Of a stretch of 64,000 bases of DNA, positions 41,335 to 52,319 are shown in pieces (positions within the stretch are counted from its first letter, which is position 1; the number at the start of each line of letters is the position of its first letter). The notes beneath the pieces are model-generated. The model searched no databases. It was not told the origin of the DNA and saw only the letters and a program-made list of their open reading frames with translations. The position numbers and the translations under genes were made by a program. Origin of the DNA: Pararge aegeria (Eukaryota; Arthropoda; Insecta; Lepidoptera; Nymphalidae); NCBI RefSeq assembly GCF_905163445.1, contig NC_053200.1:2976001-3040000 (forward strand). Reading direction: 5' to 3'.

Positions 41335-41710
41335 TGGTGACTTTACAATGACCATATAATAAGCAATAAATATAATTAGCAATTGTTTATTGTAAAGATA
41401 ATATCTCCTAAGGATGCTCCGGTGTTGGACCGAAAGGAGCGTAGAGAGTATGAAGATTGAAGAAATTACTGATTACACTTTACAGATTCTTCTGCTTTTC
41501 GCGGAGAACAGCTAATCAATGTTCATTGTATATCCTGAAATTCGACTAATTAACAATTGCTAACACAATATAAAATAAGCGATTGTTCAATATAAAGTCA
41601 CCTGAGGTGTATCCGGTGTCGGAGCAAAACGTGCGTAGAGTGTATAAAGATGGAAGAAATTATTGATTAATCCGTACAGATTCTTCTGCTTTTCGCAGAG
41701 TATAGCATAT
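41335..41710. repeat. FB element, two tandem partial copies
   Basis: Right-arm copies at about 41335-41525 and 41530-41710 each contain an AGGATGCTCCGG- or TGTATCCGGTGTCGG-type core, GTGCGTAGAG or GAGCGTAGAG, AAGAAATTA-TGATTA and CAGATTCTTCTGCTTTTCGC. They are in the same orientation, ~190 bp apart, and both lack the left arm. Confidence 0.7.
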
Positions 41711-41714
41711 TAAG

Positions 41715-42365
41715 CTTAATCCACAGATTAAGAACTTATAGAATCTGTGTACACGAATTATATTGAAACATCAAAAACCACTCCACTTTAGTAGTGTTTC
41801 TCAAATAGGCGATTAGACACTTTGTTTAGCAGTTGACATTAATTATTTTACCTCTAATGATCTAAACGTTTACCATAAAATGATGCAAATGTAAAAAGCT
41901 TGCGAGCTAACAACATTACGCCGCACTGGTTTCACACCAGCGAGTCGTGCTCTGAAGGTCTTCTCTGTGTTTAGACACCATGCAATGCATTCAATAATGG
42001 CTGAATGAGGATTCTGTATGTTCCTTATTACGTTAATTATTATTCAGTATATTATGTAGGTCATAGAATTTGACTGTTTATTGCCACACTTTTTGTGTGT
42101 ACGAAGAGTTTAATTAAATATTGTAGTACCTATCTCTCAGAGTATACGGTCCACACATTCACCGTTTGATGGAGCTGAGGTAACGAGACGTTGTGTAATC
42201 CGAGAGGAGACTTGAGCCTTGACGATCTTATACGGATAAAGTGATATTTCAAGTTTCAGTTCACTTAGTTTAAGTTTATCTCATTTAGTTGATCGAACTG
42301 ATATGCGCCTGACGAAACTAAGTCCATAGTACCAACCCTTTGTTGTAATGGTGACAGACAGATGA
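41715..42365. other. Spacer, nothing recognised
   Basis: No supportable feature. Confidence 0.35.
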
Positions 42366-42369
42366 ATAG

Positions 42370-42620
42370 AGCTTGTGGTGACATAGCTCGTCCGGGGAAA
42401 ATTCCATGTCTATGTCTGCTGCAAAGAAGCTTTGTTTTAATGCTGTGTTCCGGTCTGAAGGGCTTGGTCGCCGGTGCAATGACACACAATTGTCGGCACT
42501 TACATGGCAGTTCGTGTTCTTTGCGTGCCCTGCGAAGTTTTGCTTTTGCTGTTGTAATTAGGTTGGTTGGTTGGTTGGATAATGGTTTTCCACAGACCAG
42601 CAGGCGGACCATCAGCTTGG
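42370..42620. repeat. Unclassified interspersed repeat (also at 55700)
   Basis: AATGCTGTGTTCCGGTCTG, CCTTGCATGCTCTGTGAAG-like CTTTGCGTGCCCTGCGAAG and GGTTTTCCACAGACCAGCAG recur with changes at 55770-55960. Open frames on both strands of both copies are byproducts. It is probably a LINE 3' region. Confidence 0.5.
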
Positions 42621-42629
42621 TCCATCAAT

Positions 42630-43048
42630 AATCTCTACTAATATTATAAATGTGAATGTAAGTTTGTTTGTGACGCTTTCACGCAAAAACTATTTAACCG
42701 AACCGAAAAAATTAAAGTATGCAGTATCGCTAAGCCTTAAATGAGGGGTCTGCTGCTGTCCGCTGAGGAGTTCTGTCCTCTATCTCTAACCATAGTTTGT
42801 GAAAAATGAAACACATATTGTAACCTCTATAGTACAAAAAATATTATTTAAATCGGTTATAATTTGTCTGAATTATGGTGTCAAATCATCAAACACTCAT
42901 CCCCTCTTCCAAAGGAACCAAGCTTAATGTCGGTATAAAAATTATCCTATATTACTTCTAACACTTCGAAGAAAATGTGTACAAAGTTTCATGAGGATCG
43001 GTTAAGTAGTTTTTGCGTGAAAACGTAACAAACAAACTTCTTAGGGAT
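42630..43048. mobile_element. TIR element with Helitron-like ends
   Basis: The left end CTACTAATATTATAAATGTG then AGTTTGTTTGTGACGCTTTC and ACGCAAAAACTATTTAACC is mirrored on the right by GGTTAAGTAGTTTTTGCGTG and AACGTAACAAACAAACTTC. This gives about 42 bp of inverted repeat. The interior has CAGTATCGCTAAGCCTTAAA and TCTGCTGCTGTCCGCTGAGG. A second copy, lacking the left end, is at 53368-53748. No ORF. Confidence 0.65.
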
Positions 43049-43054
43049 GTTATC

Positions 43055-43775
43055 ACATTTTACTTTAATGCTTCCTTATTTAAAGTTGTGACGTCATTAC
43101 AAGTTTGGTTGATATTAAATACTTAAATAGTAATTATTGAAATAAATAAAAAAATAAAATAAAATCATTTTATTTCAGGTCGGGGACCCATATACAAAAT
43201 TTAACACAAAATAAATATAAGACAGATTATAAAAATAAATAAATAAAGAAAAAAAACAATAATTAAATAAAATCTAGAATTAAAAATTACAATCAATTAA
43301 ATGTCAATTAAAAAGTAAATTAAATTTCAATTTAAATTAAAATCCAACTATTTTATATTATTTCGTGTTAGGAATCTGGTGCACTTTTCGCCAATGTTTA
43401 ATAATTACGCTGTCGGGGGATGCCTGAGCGACGACTCTAAGGAGCTTATCGTTGGAATTTACAACGACTTCCCTTTTTTCTTCCTTTATTTGCTTTGTGT
43501 AATTAACTTATTCATTATAATCCTAATGTAAATATTTAATGCTATACCAAATAGATTATTCGCTTTTTAGTTTGTATAAAAGCATCCCGGAAACTAATAA
43601 CCTAAAATACGATTGGTCTGTTTTCTTATCATCTTTGTCAACGGTATCTGAGCCGTATAAAATTAAGAGGATGGGATTGTCAAACGGTCTTTTGGTAACA
43701 AGAATTTGTAGAAGGAAACTCTGCTTGAATACAGAATAATTTTAAAAAGATTACATGATGGAAATTGTGATGATA
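43055..43775. other. AT-rich spacer
   Basis: Contains AAATAAAATAAAATCATTTT-type A/T-rich DNA. A 66-codon frame at 43539 has no recognisable domain. Confidence 0.35.
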
Positions 43776-43779
43776 CAGT

Positions 43780-44225
43780 CTTATATATAGTAGCTGAATA
43801 CCTTGTTAGGAATAGGGCAGTAACTAGCCACGGCCGTAGGCTCCCACCAGACCAGGCCAAAGTAAAATAAATAAATAAATAAATATACTACGACAATACA
43901 CAGATCGCCAAAGTAGGCGTAGCTTGTGTTACGGGTACTAAGGTGACTGATGAATAAATATATGAATAACATAGAAAAATACTTATAATATACATATAAA
44001 CACCCAGACACTGAAAAACGTTCATGTTCATGACAAACATTTTCCAGTTGTGGAATTGGAACCCACGGCCTTGGACTCAGAAAGAAGAGTCGCTGCCCAC
44101 TGCGCCAATCGGCCGTCAATAAAAAAATTCAAAGTAATTTCAGAAATTATTAATACCCGCATCGCTCCTGCCGGAAATCGAATCCGGGCTTCCACTTATA
44201 TAACCACAGCGCTCACTCAGTGTGA
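43780..44225 (-). mobile_element. SINE3 split by SINE1
   Basis: The left part (43780-43861) has ACTAGCCACGGCCGTAGGCT and CCACCAGACCAGGCC; the right part (44121-44225) has TTCAGAAATTATTAATACCC, CTGCCGGAAATCGAATCCGG (box B) and the head. CAAAGTA flanks the insertion on both sides, a likely target duplication. Confidence 0.8.
43862..44120 (-). mobile_element. SINE1 inside SINE3
   Basis: Tail AAATAAATAAATAAATAAAT, body with a ~15-bp deletion in the CTAGCCCCAAAGTAAGC region, head GACGGCCGATTGGCGCAGTG inverted. Confidence 0.85.
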
Positions 44226-44229
44226 TAAG

Positions 44230-44635
44230 CTAGAATTTTGCCAATAAAATTAACATGGGATAGTTACTCAAGAAAACAACCAATCTATATTCAATTTAAA
44301 ACTTTTCTAAAAAGATAATACTTAAAACTACGTACTAATAACTTACTTCATAATTATATTTATGGTTGCATTGTAATAAATGAATTGACGGTTGCCCATA
44401 CAAAATTGTCGTAGTCTATTTAAAGTCCGATATTGATCGGTTTAAAGAAATGCTGTATGACAGGTTTTTTGTCGTAGAATATAATGGAATACGACCGGAA
44501 CGAAAGTAAAGAAAGCGCGCAAAGCATTCGCAGACACATGCCGCTCCTGGTTTTGATATTTTGTTTGCATCATTATGGTATAATGTACGTAATAACTTCA
44601 ATGGAAACCAATTAATGATTGAGTGGTTAAAAAAA
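44230..44635. other. Spacer, nothing recognised
   Basis: No supportable feature. Confidence 0.35.
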
Positions 44636-44639
44636 TCAA

Positions 44640-44710
44640 AAAATAAAGGCAGATACTACCGAGAAAAAGCTGGGAAGAAACTCAGTAGTTTTCTTGCAAG
44701 AGATAAGAGC
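44640..44710 (-). repeat. LINE-A tail fragment
   Basis: GGCAGATACTACCGAGAAAA and AAGCTGGGAAGAAACTCAGT are the inverted middle of the LINE-A 3' region. Confidence 0.65.
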
Positions 44711-44722
44711 GCAGTTGTGTGC

Positions 44723-44768
44723 TTCCAAGCGATATTGTCGTTAATCATATCGACAATATCGCTTGGAA
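44723..44768. repeat. Perfect 18-bp inverted repeat, 10-nt loop
   Basis: 44723-44740 is the exact complement of 44751-44768. Confidence 0.95.
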
Positions 44769-44811
44769 ATCAATCATATGTCGTATGGTGGTAACCTCCG
44801 ATTCATCGGAC

Positions 44812-45085
44812 CTCGAAGCGGTGATAGCCCAGTGCGTAGGACTTCGAGTTAATTTTCAGGGGCCCAGTTCGAATCCCAGCCACCTCTAACTTTTCCAAAT
44901 TATGTGCGTTTCGAGCAAAATATCACTTGCTCAAGTGAAGCTAATGCCTGAGAGTCCTCCATAACCTTCTCAATGGCGTGTGGAGTCCCCCAATCCGCAC
45001 TGGGCCAGCATGGTGGACTACGGCTTTCTCATTGTGGGAGGAGACCCGAGCCTTGTAGAGAACTGGTATTGAGTTGATATGATGA
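44812..45085 (+). repeat. SINE2 with good box A
   Basis: Head GCGGTGATAGCCCAGTGCGT (box A TAGCCCAGTGCG), box B CAGTTCGAATCCCAG, body to GAGGAGACCCGAGCC and ATTGAGTTGATATGATGATG. The CTTCAACGGTGAAGG section is shortened. Confidence 0.85.
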
Positions 45086-45167
45086 TGATGTTAACCTGCA
45101 ATAAATGTTTTTAACACATTGTTTGATTCCTAGGGTAATATTGAACCTATCAATGTATGAGACATTC

Positions 45168-45290
45168 ATCTTCATCATTATATCAACCCATTATCGGTAC
45201 AATGCAGGGCAAGATTCTCCCACACACGAGAAGGGTTGAGGCCGTAGTCAACTACGCTAGCCCAGTGCAGATCTCTGAACTGCACAGACA
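45168..45290 (-). repeat. SINE2 3' fragment
   Basis: ATCATTATATCAACCCATTA to CTAGCCCAGTGCAGATC, inverted orientation, only ~80 bp from the preceding plus copy, giving an inverted SINE pair. Confidence 0.65.
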
Positions 45291-45521
45291 GGTCATAGGT
45301 CAAAAAAACCATAGATATTATAAAAACATAGTATACTAATCCCTACAAATGACTTATGTATCACTCGCAGACGATATGCAGTTGTCAGTAGTTTGTGATC
45401 GTTTCTACTAAGTCGATACAATTTAGTTAAATAAACACACGAAATCTCATCACACCTTGTTTATTAATTTATTTATTTAATCGAAAAGTACATAAAGTTC
45501 AATTTAAATATAATCCAAAAT

Positions 45522-45720
45522 TCAAAATTCAATATTCATTTATTTCAAGTAGGCCTAATTAATAGGCACTTATGAAACGTCAAGTAGTGACTCTACCACC
45601 AGTTCGGAAGGCAGATTCCACTAAGAAGAGCCAGCAAGAAACTCAGCAGATTGCTCTTTTCCAACATCATTTTAAAGTTTAACAATCTTTAGAATTTTTC
45701 TGTTTTGTGAGAGATATAAA
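45522..45720 (-). mobile_element. LINE-A tail
   Basis: Terminal AAATTCAAAATTCAATATTC, then ATTTCAAGTAGGCCTAATTA, CGTCAAGTAGTGACTCTACC and AGCCAGCAAGAAACTCAGC. Confidence 0.75.
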
Positions 45721-45809
45721 ACATAATGCCATATGAGTATTCAACGTATGATATTTTATGTGTGTAGGTATGATATGTATGCAAGCTCCGATAACTTATT
45801 GGTAGATAT

Positions 45810-46155
45810 GATCACCATCAACACATTACTGCTCCACTACAGGACACAGGTCTCTTCTCAGAATGAGAAGGGTTTTAACCACAGTCCACTACACTGGGCC
45901 AGTCCTAATCGGTGGACTTTACACGGCTTTGCGTACAATATGGTGAACTCTCACAACACAAACATGCATGGTTTCCTCACGTTGAGGAAACCATGCATGT
46001 TTGAGAACGTGATGTTTCTCTTAACAGTTAAAGCAAATGATATTTAATTTCTCGAAACGCACATAGCTCCGTAAAGTTATAGGTACGTTCCGGGAACTTG
46101 GTCGCTCCGAAAGGGAGACCGAAGTCCTAAGCTCTAGGTTACTATCGCTTCTATC
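45810..46155 (-). repeat. SINE2 with internal fold
   Basis: From ATCACCATCAACACATTACT to a degraded head near 46150. The 19-bp perfect inverted repeat at 45961-46001 lies in its middle. Confidence 0.7.
45961..46001. repeat. Perfect 19-bp inverted repeat, 3-nt loop
   Basis: 45961-45979 is the exact complement of 45983-46001. It duplicates the SINE2 segment CATGCATGGTTTCCTCA in reverse. Confidence 0.95.
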
Positions 46156-46159
46156 CACC

Positions 46160-47785
46160 ACTTAATCGCTGGACTCAAACGCTTAAATAATAAAAGCGTG
46201 AGACAATCGTTCGACGTTTGTGGCAAAATCTAGCGGGTACAGATAAAGGTAAATGAAAAGGTCTACTACAGGACACAGTATTGGTAAAGGTCAGCTTTGT
46301 GCCACATGCTTTAGAATTCTGACACTTTCAAAAAGAGATTATGAAGTTCTTAGCGGCGAAAAAACGTTATTCTTGATAATATTTCTGTGATTATTCTGTT
46401 ATAACTATCATTTTAAATTACCTCCAACGAAATTTAGTATAGTTAGAACGGGTTTCTTAGTTTTTCATACGTAAATTGTGGACTCTATATACATTGGTGT
46501 AGGGATTAGTGATTTAGTTGAGATCACTGACAATTGAAAAGAAAACTTTGTAGTAACAGAATATTACACAGAACGGCCATGTATCATTTTAGGTCACGTT
46601 TCAGTTTTCAACGTTCTGAAATCGAATTCGGTCATCTCAAGCTCTCATAAATAAGATCATCAAGAGCTGATTTTCGTCCATTAAAGCTGACGCTATATCA
46701 AGTTTTGGTTATAATAAGGTGTATTGCATTTGTTAGGTTGATCTAAGATATTGTTTTTGATAGTGGACAAATAGTATTTAACATATTAAATCAATTGGAT
46801 TCAATAAATTTGTACTTATACTTGAATTTTTTTTATAAAATGTTGTCCGCAATGTATTCTTAGGTATTTTATATTACTCTTACGGATAATATTAGGGAAT
46901 CACGAAGAATCAGTTAAATTGAGGAAGTCGTTTTATTAAGGTTGCACTGTATATAGATTACCTGCCAATTTATAACGTCACCCGAACTGGCTATCTGGAT
47001 TTTAACGATAGATTCGCATCCTCCTATGAGATGGGCTACTATTAAGTAACACAACTTCGGACGATACTCACGAATTCCACCATTCACTTTCGCTGTTTCA
47101 TCACATCAGCAACAGGTCTCTGAAATATTATTTCTATTGCATCCTTGCTTATATACTCTGCAATATTACAATACTAAGAGCTCTCAACAGTAAAGACAGT
47201 CGCCAACATAGCTGAAGGTAGGTGGGACACCTAGCATGGGATTCCCATGTGCTGAAGTGGCACTAGTGACCTAGAAAGAGCACCTCAGTTCATCAAACGA
47301 CGAGTTAGGGAGCTAATAATTTTGTGGTGAACAAACATTCGAATACTATAAACCAAAGAATATGAACAGTCAAGATAGACAATTTGCGTAATTAGCATTC
47401 AGTTTTGGAAATTATTAATTCTGACCCCTTCCGGGAATTAAATCTTCCGTTTATAAACGCACATCAATTACCACTTACTTTAAAGAGTTCGTAAAAAAAA
47501 CAATTTATGAAGTTACTTAATAGATAGTAACTCTATTATTAATTAATCATTTTAACACCATAACTCCGTAACAGATCATTAAAGCAGCAAAAGCTTCCGC
47601 CCGAGGTCATATAAGTTTGTGAGAAACGAGACCATCTGCTACGGTAATAGTTCTTTAAAAATAAAAGCCATTAATCTCTGCAAATCGTCTAAATGACTTC
47701 TAATATTTTTGACAATATAATGGAGGGACGGGTTATGGTGGATACACATTTAATAATCCACATATATGTATCATTTGGCCGATCT
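46160..47785. other. Quiet 1.6-kb stretch
   Basis: Apart from a decayed SINE3 head scrap at about 47405-47470 (minus), I see no repeat or gene. Confidence 0.35.
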
Positions 47786-47789
47786 GATC

Positions 47790-48060
47790 ACCGTATCGTC
47801 TGCGTATCATGATCGTATATGTGGCGACTGATGAAACACCGATACACGAAATACTGGAGTGGTAGAACAACGCGCAGTACATATTGGGTTCTCTGCAACA
47901 CTTCCTGAAGCACTCGGCGACCTGGGTGGCCTGCTAAGCTTCTGGAGTGAGCTCGGCTGGCTGGAGTGATCCAGCGGGGAGTCGCAATAGCGGCCACACG
48001 TACAACGGACGGTTCAGGTCAACCTAGTACGGAGACAGGCAGGCTAAGAACAGAAGAAGA
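47790..48060. repeat. Unclassified retroelement 3' fragment
   Basis: Balanced composition, with ACACGTACAACGGACGGTTC and AGAACAGAAGAAGA at the right end shared with 2745-2815. Likely a LINE tail in plus orientation. The minus-strand 69-codon frame looks like a shadow. Confidence 0.4.
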
Positions 48061-48127
48061 TCGTATGTGTGGACAGGTGATGATATAGTGATAGTGATGA
48101 TGATACGCGGTCCCGTTGCGCCGCTCT

Positions 48128-48179
48128 TTTACCAATCGCGATACGGTGTGATGGAACACACCGTATCGCGTTTGGTAAA
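48128..48179. repeat. 23-bp inverted repeat, 6-nt loop
   Basis: 48128-48150 pairs with 48157-48179 with one mismatch. It ends exactly where the SINE2 3' end begins. Confidence 0.95.
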
Positions 48180-48440
48180 TAATCATCATATCCACCCATT
48201 ACCGGCCCATCACAGGGCACGGGTCTCCTCGCGCATTGAGAAGAGGTTAAGGCCGTAGTCCACAACGCTGGCCCAGTGCGGATTGGTGGACTCCACACAC
48301 CTTCGAGAACATTATGGAGAACTCTCAGGCATGCCGGTTTCCTCACGATGTTTTCCTTGGCCTTTGAAGCAAGTATATATATATATTTGCTCGGCTCCCG
48401 AAAAGAGAAGTCTAAGTCCTACCCATTGGGTTGTCACTGC
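48180..48440 (-). repeat. SINE2, near full length
   Basis: From ATCATCATATCCACCCATTA to CCTACCCATTGGGTTGTCAC. A small (TA)n tract (48372-48385) replaces the GTGATATTTTAATTG part, and the box B region is deleted. Confidence 0.8.
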
Positions 48441-48715
48441 TTCCAAATGTTCTATAGCGAGTCGGTTTTATGTAATTATCAAAGGAGAGCTGACTGAGAA
48501 CTGAAAATTTTAAAGATGTGATACGAAATACACTGAATTCGCCGATATTGAGATACAAAGGTTAAAACGTTTAAACGGACGGTCAGTAATACGATGATAC
48601 GGATATTAAGTCAGAAAAATTATCAAGAATAATATTTTTCTGATGATATTTCTGACTTCTCTTCACTTATATTTTTGCTATTGGATAGATACAGACGTTA
48701 CGGGATTCCCTATAA

Positions 48716-48900
48716 ACTATGAAAATTAAACTTATAGTGTAATTTATAATATCTTCAATCTTTATACTTAATATGAAACATATCTTCGGCAATGTACACT
48801 CTCCGCATGTTTCGCTCCGATACCGGAGCATCCGTAGAACATATCCGAGAGAGACTTTACAATAAATAACTTGTTAAGTGAAAATTTCGCCAAATGTGTC
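48716..48900. repeat. FB element, left arm and core
   Basis: ACTATGAAAATTAAACTTAT, TAGTGTAATTTATAATATCT, TTCGGCAATGTACACTCTCC and GTTTCGCTCCGATACCGGAG. The right arm is missing. Confidence 0.65.
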
Positions 48901-48904
48901 GTAT

Positions 48905-49435
48905 TTTATACCTTTTTACCCCCACTTTATCTTGTAATTTCATCAATCATTAAGACATCTTTACTACTTTAATAATACGAGGTAAACCATAAGCAAAGTT
49001 TGGAATACTCAGCATTGTAATACTATTGATTATCGACTCAACAGCATTCCGACACCCGCGGTTCAATTCCAACTGACTGTTGGCATTTACCACGAGATAT
49101 AATTCGTATTACTCTAGGCACCTATCTCTTGTTTATAATATGGTTAAACTAAATTCTCAGCTTTGTCCTATACCTACTATCACTATACGACACCTAACTA
49201 CATCGCATCGCCCGTCTCCTAAGGGGTCGTAATGTGGTATTAAGAAGCCTATAGGCCTTCATGAGAATTGGGATGTCTAATACAAAAAATATGAAGTATG
49301 CGAGCCAACTGGTAGTTCAAGACATAACCGCGTTAACAAACAAAAAAAAAAACTATTTTGCTTGATTATTAGTAGATACTTTGATCTTTTTTATTTAATC
49401 ATAATTGAATTTAAAAAATCAACTGGCAAATGGAG
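48905..49435. other. Spacer, nothing recognised
   Basis: No supportable feature. Confidence 0.35.
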
Positions 49436-49439
49436 AACT

Positions 49440-49570
49440 ATTGTCTATGAATAGAGTAACACGTTGGAAGGAACAGATCCTACAATGTGCCCTGTGTCAA
49501 TCAACCTGCGGCGTAGGTGTTAAGTCTCATGTGCCTGCACAGATTATAAAGATCTAAGATAGATATAGAT
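49440..49570. repeat. Probable retroelement 3' scrap
   Basis: TGCGGCGTAGGTGTTAAGTC and CATGTGCCTGCACAG resemble LINE 3' regions related to the 42370 and 55700 repeat (inverted relation). Tentative. Confidence 0.3.
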
Positions 49571-49879
49571 TTAAATCTTGCCAAGTTGCCGTAGCAAATC
49601 GGTAAGGCGATATGAGGTTTTAATCTGTTTCTATCATAACTTAAACTTACGCAATAATTTAAGTAACAATGTACAATATCCTATTTAATAACTTTTTCAT
49701 TGTTTTCGTAAAGTGGCGCAATAAGAAAAAAATATCATTAAATAATTCTTCTGTAACTTCGATGGTTTGTTAAGCAGCCTGTTTGACTAGCTGGATAGCA
49801 AGGTCATCATCATCAAAGCTCTACAGCCCTGGGTGGGCCTTGGCTTGGTCAAGCATATTTCTCTATCATGTTTCAGGCG

Positions 49880-50050
49880 GTCAGAAGTTTCTTCTTTCCA
49901 GCTCCGAACTCCCAGAACCCTCATATCCCCAACTCCATCACTCCACCGACCCCTAGGTCGTCCTCGGCCTCTACGCCGTGCCCTCCATCAACCTCTTTGG
50001 GGCTCGCGTGCCTTTCATGCGTTGCACATGCCCTGCCCATTGCATTCTTA
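49880..50050 (-). pseudogene. RTE/craftsman-like LINE ORF end relic
   Basis: Minus-strand frame GHVQRMKGTRAPKRLMEGTA, followed by broken frames in RPRTT...GSVE. GHVxRMxxxRxPK followed by an R-rich segment is the usual C-terminal part of such retroelement proteins. At least two stops. The two overlapping plus-strand frames are shadows. Confidence 0.55.
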
Positions 50051-50109
50051 ACAGTTTAATAGTCTTGAAGACATTTGGTCCTTTAAAAAGTTTGTATAGT
50101 TCGTGATTG

Positions 50110-50290
50110 TACCGAAAGCGCCAAAAACCATTATCCTGCACCAAACGAGCGAGCTACCGGATTCAATAACCGGGTCGGGTCAATTTACATTATCGTATTA
50201 ATTTTTATTATCAAGACTTTTACAGTTTCTACCAGCTCGGAGTCAGAATATGAGCCTCAGAGAGCACGTTAAGCCGCCTGTCACCGAACC
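50110..50290 (-). repeat. SINE4 copy, degraded
   Basis: Shares CCGGGTCGGGTCAATTTAC and CCTCAGAGAGCACGTTAAG with the 14.8 kb copy. The tRNA-like head is poorly preserved. Confidence 0.45.
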
Positions 50291-50294
50291 AGCA

Positions 50295-50820
50295 TTGAAG
50301 CTCTTTCTAGATTGACCTATCCTTTTAGTAGAAGTAGCTTTTTGTGACAGAGCCCGCCGGGAGATTGTGTATGTATTTCTGCCCCCAAACACCGCTGGTA
50401 TTCGCGAGCTCACCAAAGTTTAACCTAAATGTATCTTAATCATTATCATCAAGTTATCAACCTCGCCTCGGTCGCCTTTTGTTTTTTAATTATGTCTATT
50501 TTGTCCTTAACTTTTTGTTTATTTTCATGCAATAAAGATATTTAATTTAAAATCTAATGTAATTTTTATGTTCTATAATATTGTAGATATTCTAATTGGG
50601 TCATAGTTAGCAAATAAAGATTTTTTATTGTAACAAAACCCCTCTATTTCGGTAGGGGTTAAAAATAGACTACCTTCTCGTATAATGAACTCCGCTTCAG
50701 GTATAATGACAGATATTACGGTAGTAATAATACTACCTATCGCCCGCTAATGTCATTTCGAGGCTGATCGTCCACTGTGAAGCTATACCTATTATACACT
50801 GTATTGTGAAATCATAAATT
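50295..50820. other. Spacer, nothing recognised
   Basis: No supportable feature. Confidence 0.35.
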
Positions 50821-50825
50821 ATATT

Positions 50826-50965
50826 TGACGGCCCATTGACGCAGTGGGCAGCGACCTGCTTTCTGTGCCCAAGGCCGTGGTTTCGATTCCCACAACTGGA
50901 AAAAAATTGTGTGTAGAACATGATGTTTTCCAGTATCTGGGTGTTTATCTGTATTTTATTAGTAT
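50826..50965 (+). repeat. SINE1 5' half
   Basis: Head GACGGCCCATTGACGCAGTG, box B GGTTTCGATTCCC, body to GGGTGTTTATCTGTATT. The 3' part is lost. Confidence 0.8.
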
Positions 50966-51189
50966 TATATAATATAGATTTTGCTTTATTCTATTTAAAC
51001 AATAAACTTACATCATAAAATTTTTTATTTAAGTCTCATAATATATTAAATCATTTATTTCTCTCCGTATTCATTCTCTTCTATTCTCTTCTCGAGCGGG
51101 TGAAGATCATTATCTACACCCATGTACATACACCCAACAATAGAATATGATAATTTGACAGTTCAAAAATAGGAGTGCTCCGATCGTCA

Positions 51190-51415
51190 CCAAACTTTAC
51201 AGGATTACTTGCCAGGTCAATCCGGAGATTCCCTGAAAGTTTCATTGAAATCGGTCCAGCCGTTTCGGAGCCTATACGGAACATACCCACACACTTTCTC
51301 TTTTATATATATAGATAAAGATATTAATTAGTCATCTTAGTACCCATAACACAAGCTACGTCTACTTTGGGACTAGATGGCGATGTGTGTATTGTCGTAG
51401 TAAATTTGTGATTTA
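51190..51415 (+). repeat. Unclassified non-autonomous element end plus SINE1 3' end
   Basis: 51190-51320 has ACCAAACTTTACAGGATTAC, GAAATCGGTCCAGCCGTTTC and TTTTATATATATAGATA, a common lepidopteran element end. 51325-51415 is the SINE1 3' portion (CATAACACAAGCTACGTCTA to TATTGTCGTAGTA). Confidence 0.6.
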
Positions 51416-51464
51416 TTGTTTTTTATCAATTCCCAAATATCTACCCAGGACCTTTAGCTAGCGG

Positions 51465-51660
51465 AAATCCCTATAAAAGACCCACGGACGCCAATTACTT
51501 AAAATGATTATGATGTCGTCTATCCAATATCCACTATCCACGTTCCTTGGTCGCTTGTTTCCAGCGGCACCCAGCGACTCTTATGATGTCGGTTGTCTAC
51601 TTCGTTTGGATTCAACCAATCCTGCGCTTGCCAGTGTGGGGTCGTTCCAGCACCTTTCCT
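51465..51660 (-). pseudogene. LINE-F (RTE-like) ORF end relic
   Basis: Inverted: GGAAAGGTGCTGGAACGACC, GACATCATAAGAGTCGCTGG, GCCGCTGGAAACAAGCGACC and AATTGGCGTCCGTGGGTC follow the order of the 26740 copy. Confidence 0.55.
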
Positions 51661-51669
51661 TTCGGAATC

Positions 51670-52235
51670 TTAAATAACATGATAGTATTACTAGCTGTTA
51701 AGTTATCCAATAAAAGTAATAGCAAAACAATACAAAATACCCCATTGGCTACCAGGCTTGCATAAGCTATAGCTGTAGCTTCGCGCTGGCAAGGTGTGGG
51801 CACCTAAAAATTGCTATGCGGTGAAAGGATGCGCGGCCCGCTTAGGTAACCGCGGCGTATTATGTTTACAACACACCCACACTAATAACTCGAGTGACAC
51901 TCCGGTTCTTCTTTTTAAGAGGCGAAGATGCTTGAGTTATAATTATTTTTACCTACTTTGTAGTTCAAATTTATTTCAACACCAATATACTTTGATATTT
52001 CGCGTGGGCGCATTAAATAAACTCATAGCGACCAACAACTCTACTTAGTTCAAGCGGAAATAGTAACAAATATCCATATATTTATTTATTTACTATTCAT
52101 TTACAATTCCATTACAATGTCATAGATTACTTATATAATTATTATATTTTCAAAAGAGAATGCCAATCTAATGTACCTATAAATTTGAAATGTAACGTAA
52201 CCTGTGAGAGTACTGTAACCAGATTAAGATATATT
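51670..52235. other. Spacer, nothing recognised
   Basis: Frames at 51612 (minus) and 51794 (plus) have no recognisable domains. Confidence 0.3.
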
Positions 52236-52239
52236 TATA

Positions 52240-52310
52240 CTAGCTTTTGCCCGCGTCTGCGTTTGATTTTGTTGAAGTAAAACTTCTTTATCGGGGTTGG
52301 AAAAAAATTG
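52240..52310 (-). mobile_element. Helitron-like 3' terminus joined to a Q-type end
   Basis: Inverted it reads AAACGCAGACGCGGGCAAAA then GCTAGTAT, the CTAG terminus of the 7182 element type. Immediately right is GAAGTAAAACTTCTTTATCG, the start motif of repeat Q. Confidence 0.5.
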
Positions 52311-52319
52311 AGTGTAACA

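Noticed and set aside
42265..42612. 115-codon minus-strand frame resembling the 55704-55952 minus frame
   Set aside because: The resemblance comes from a shared DNA repeat. The frames differ by indels and have no known domain.
49833..50059. Pro/Ser-rich plus-strand frames
   Set aside because: They are antisense to the RTE-like coding relic on the minus strand.
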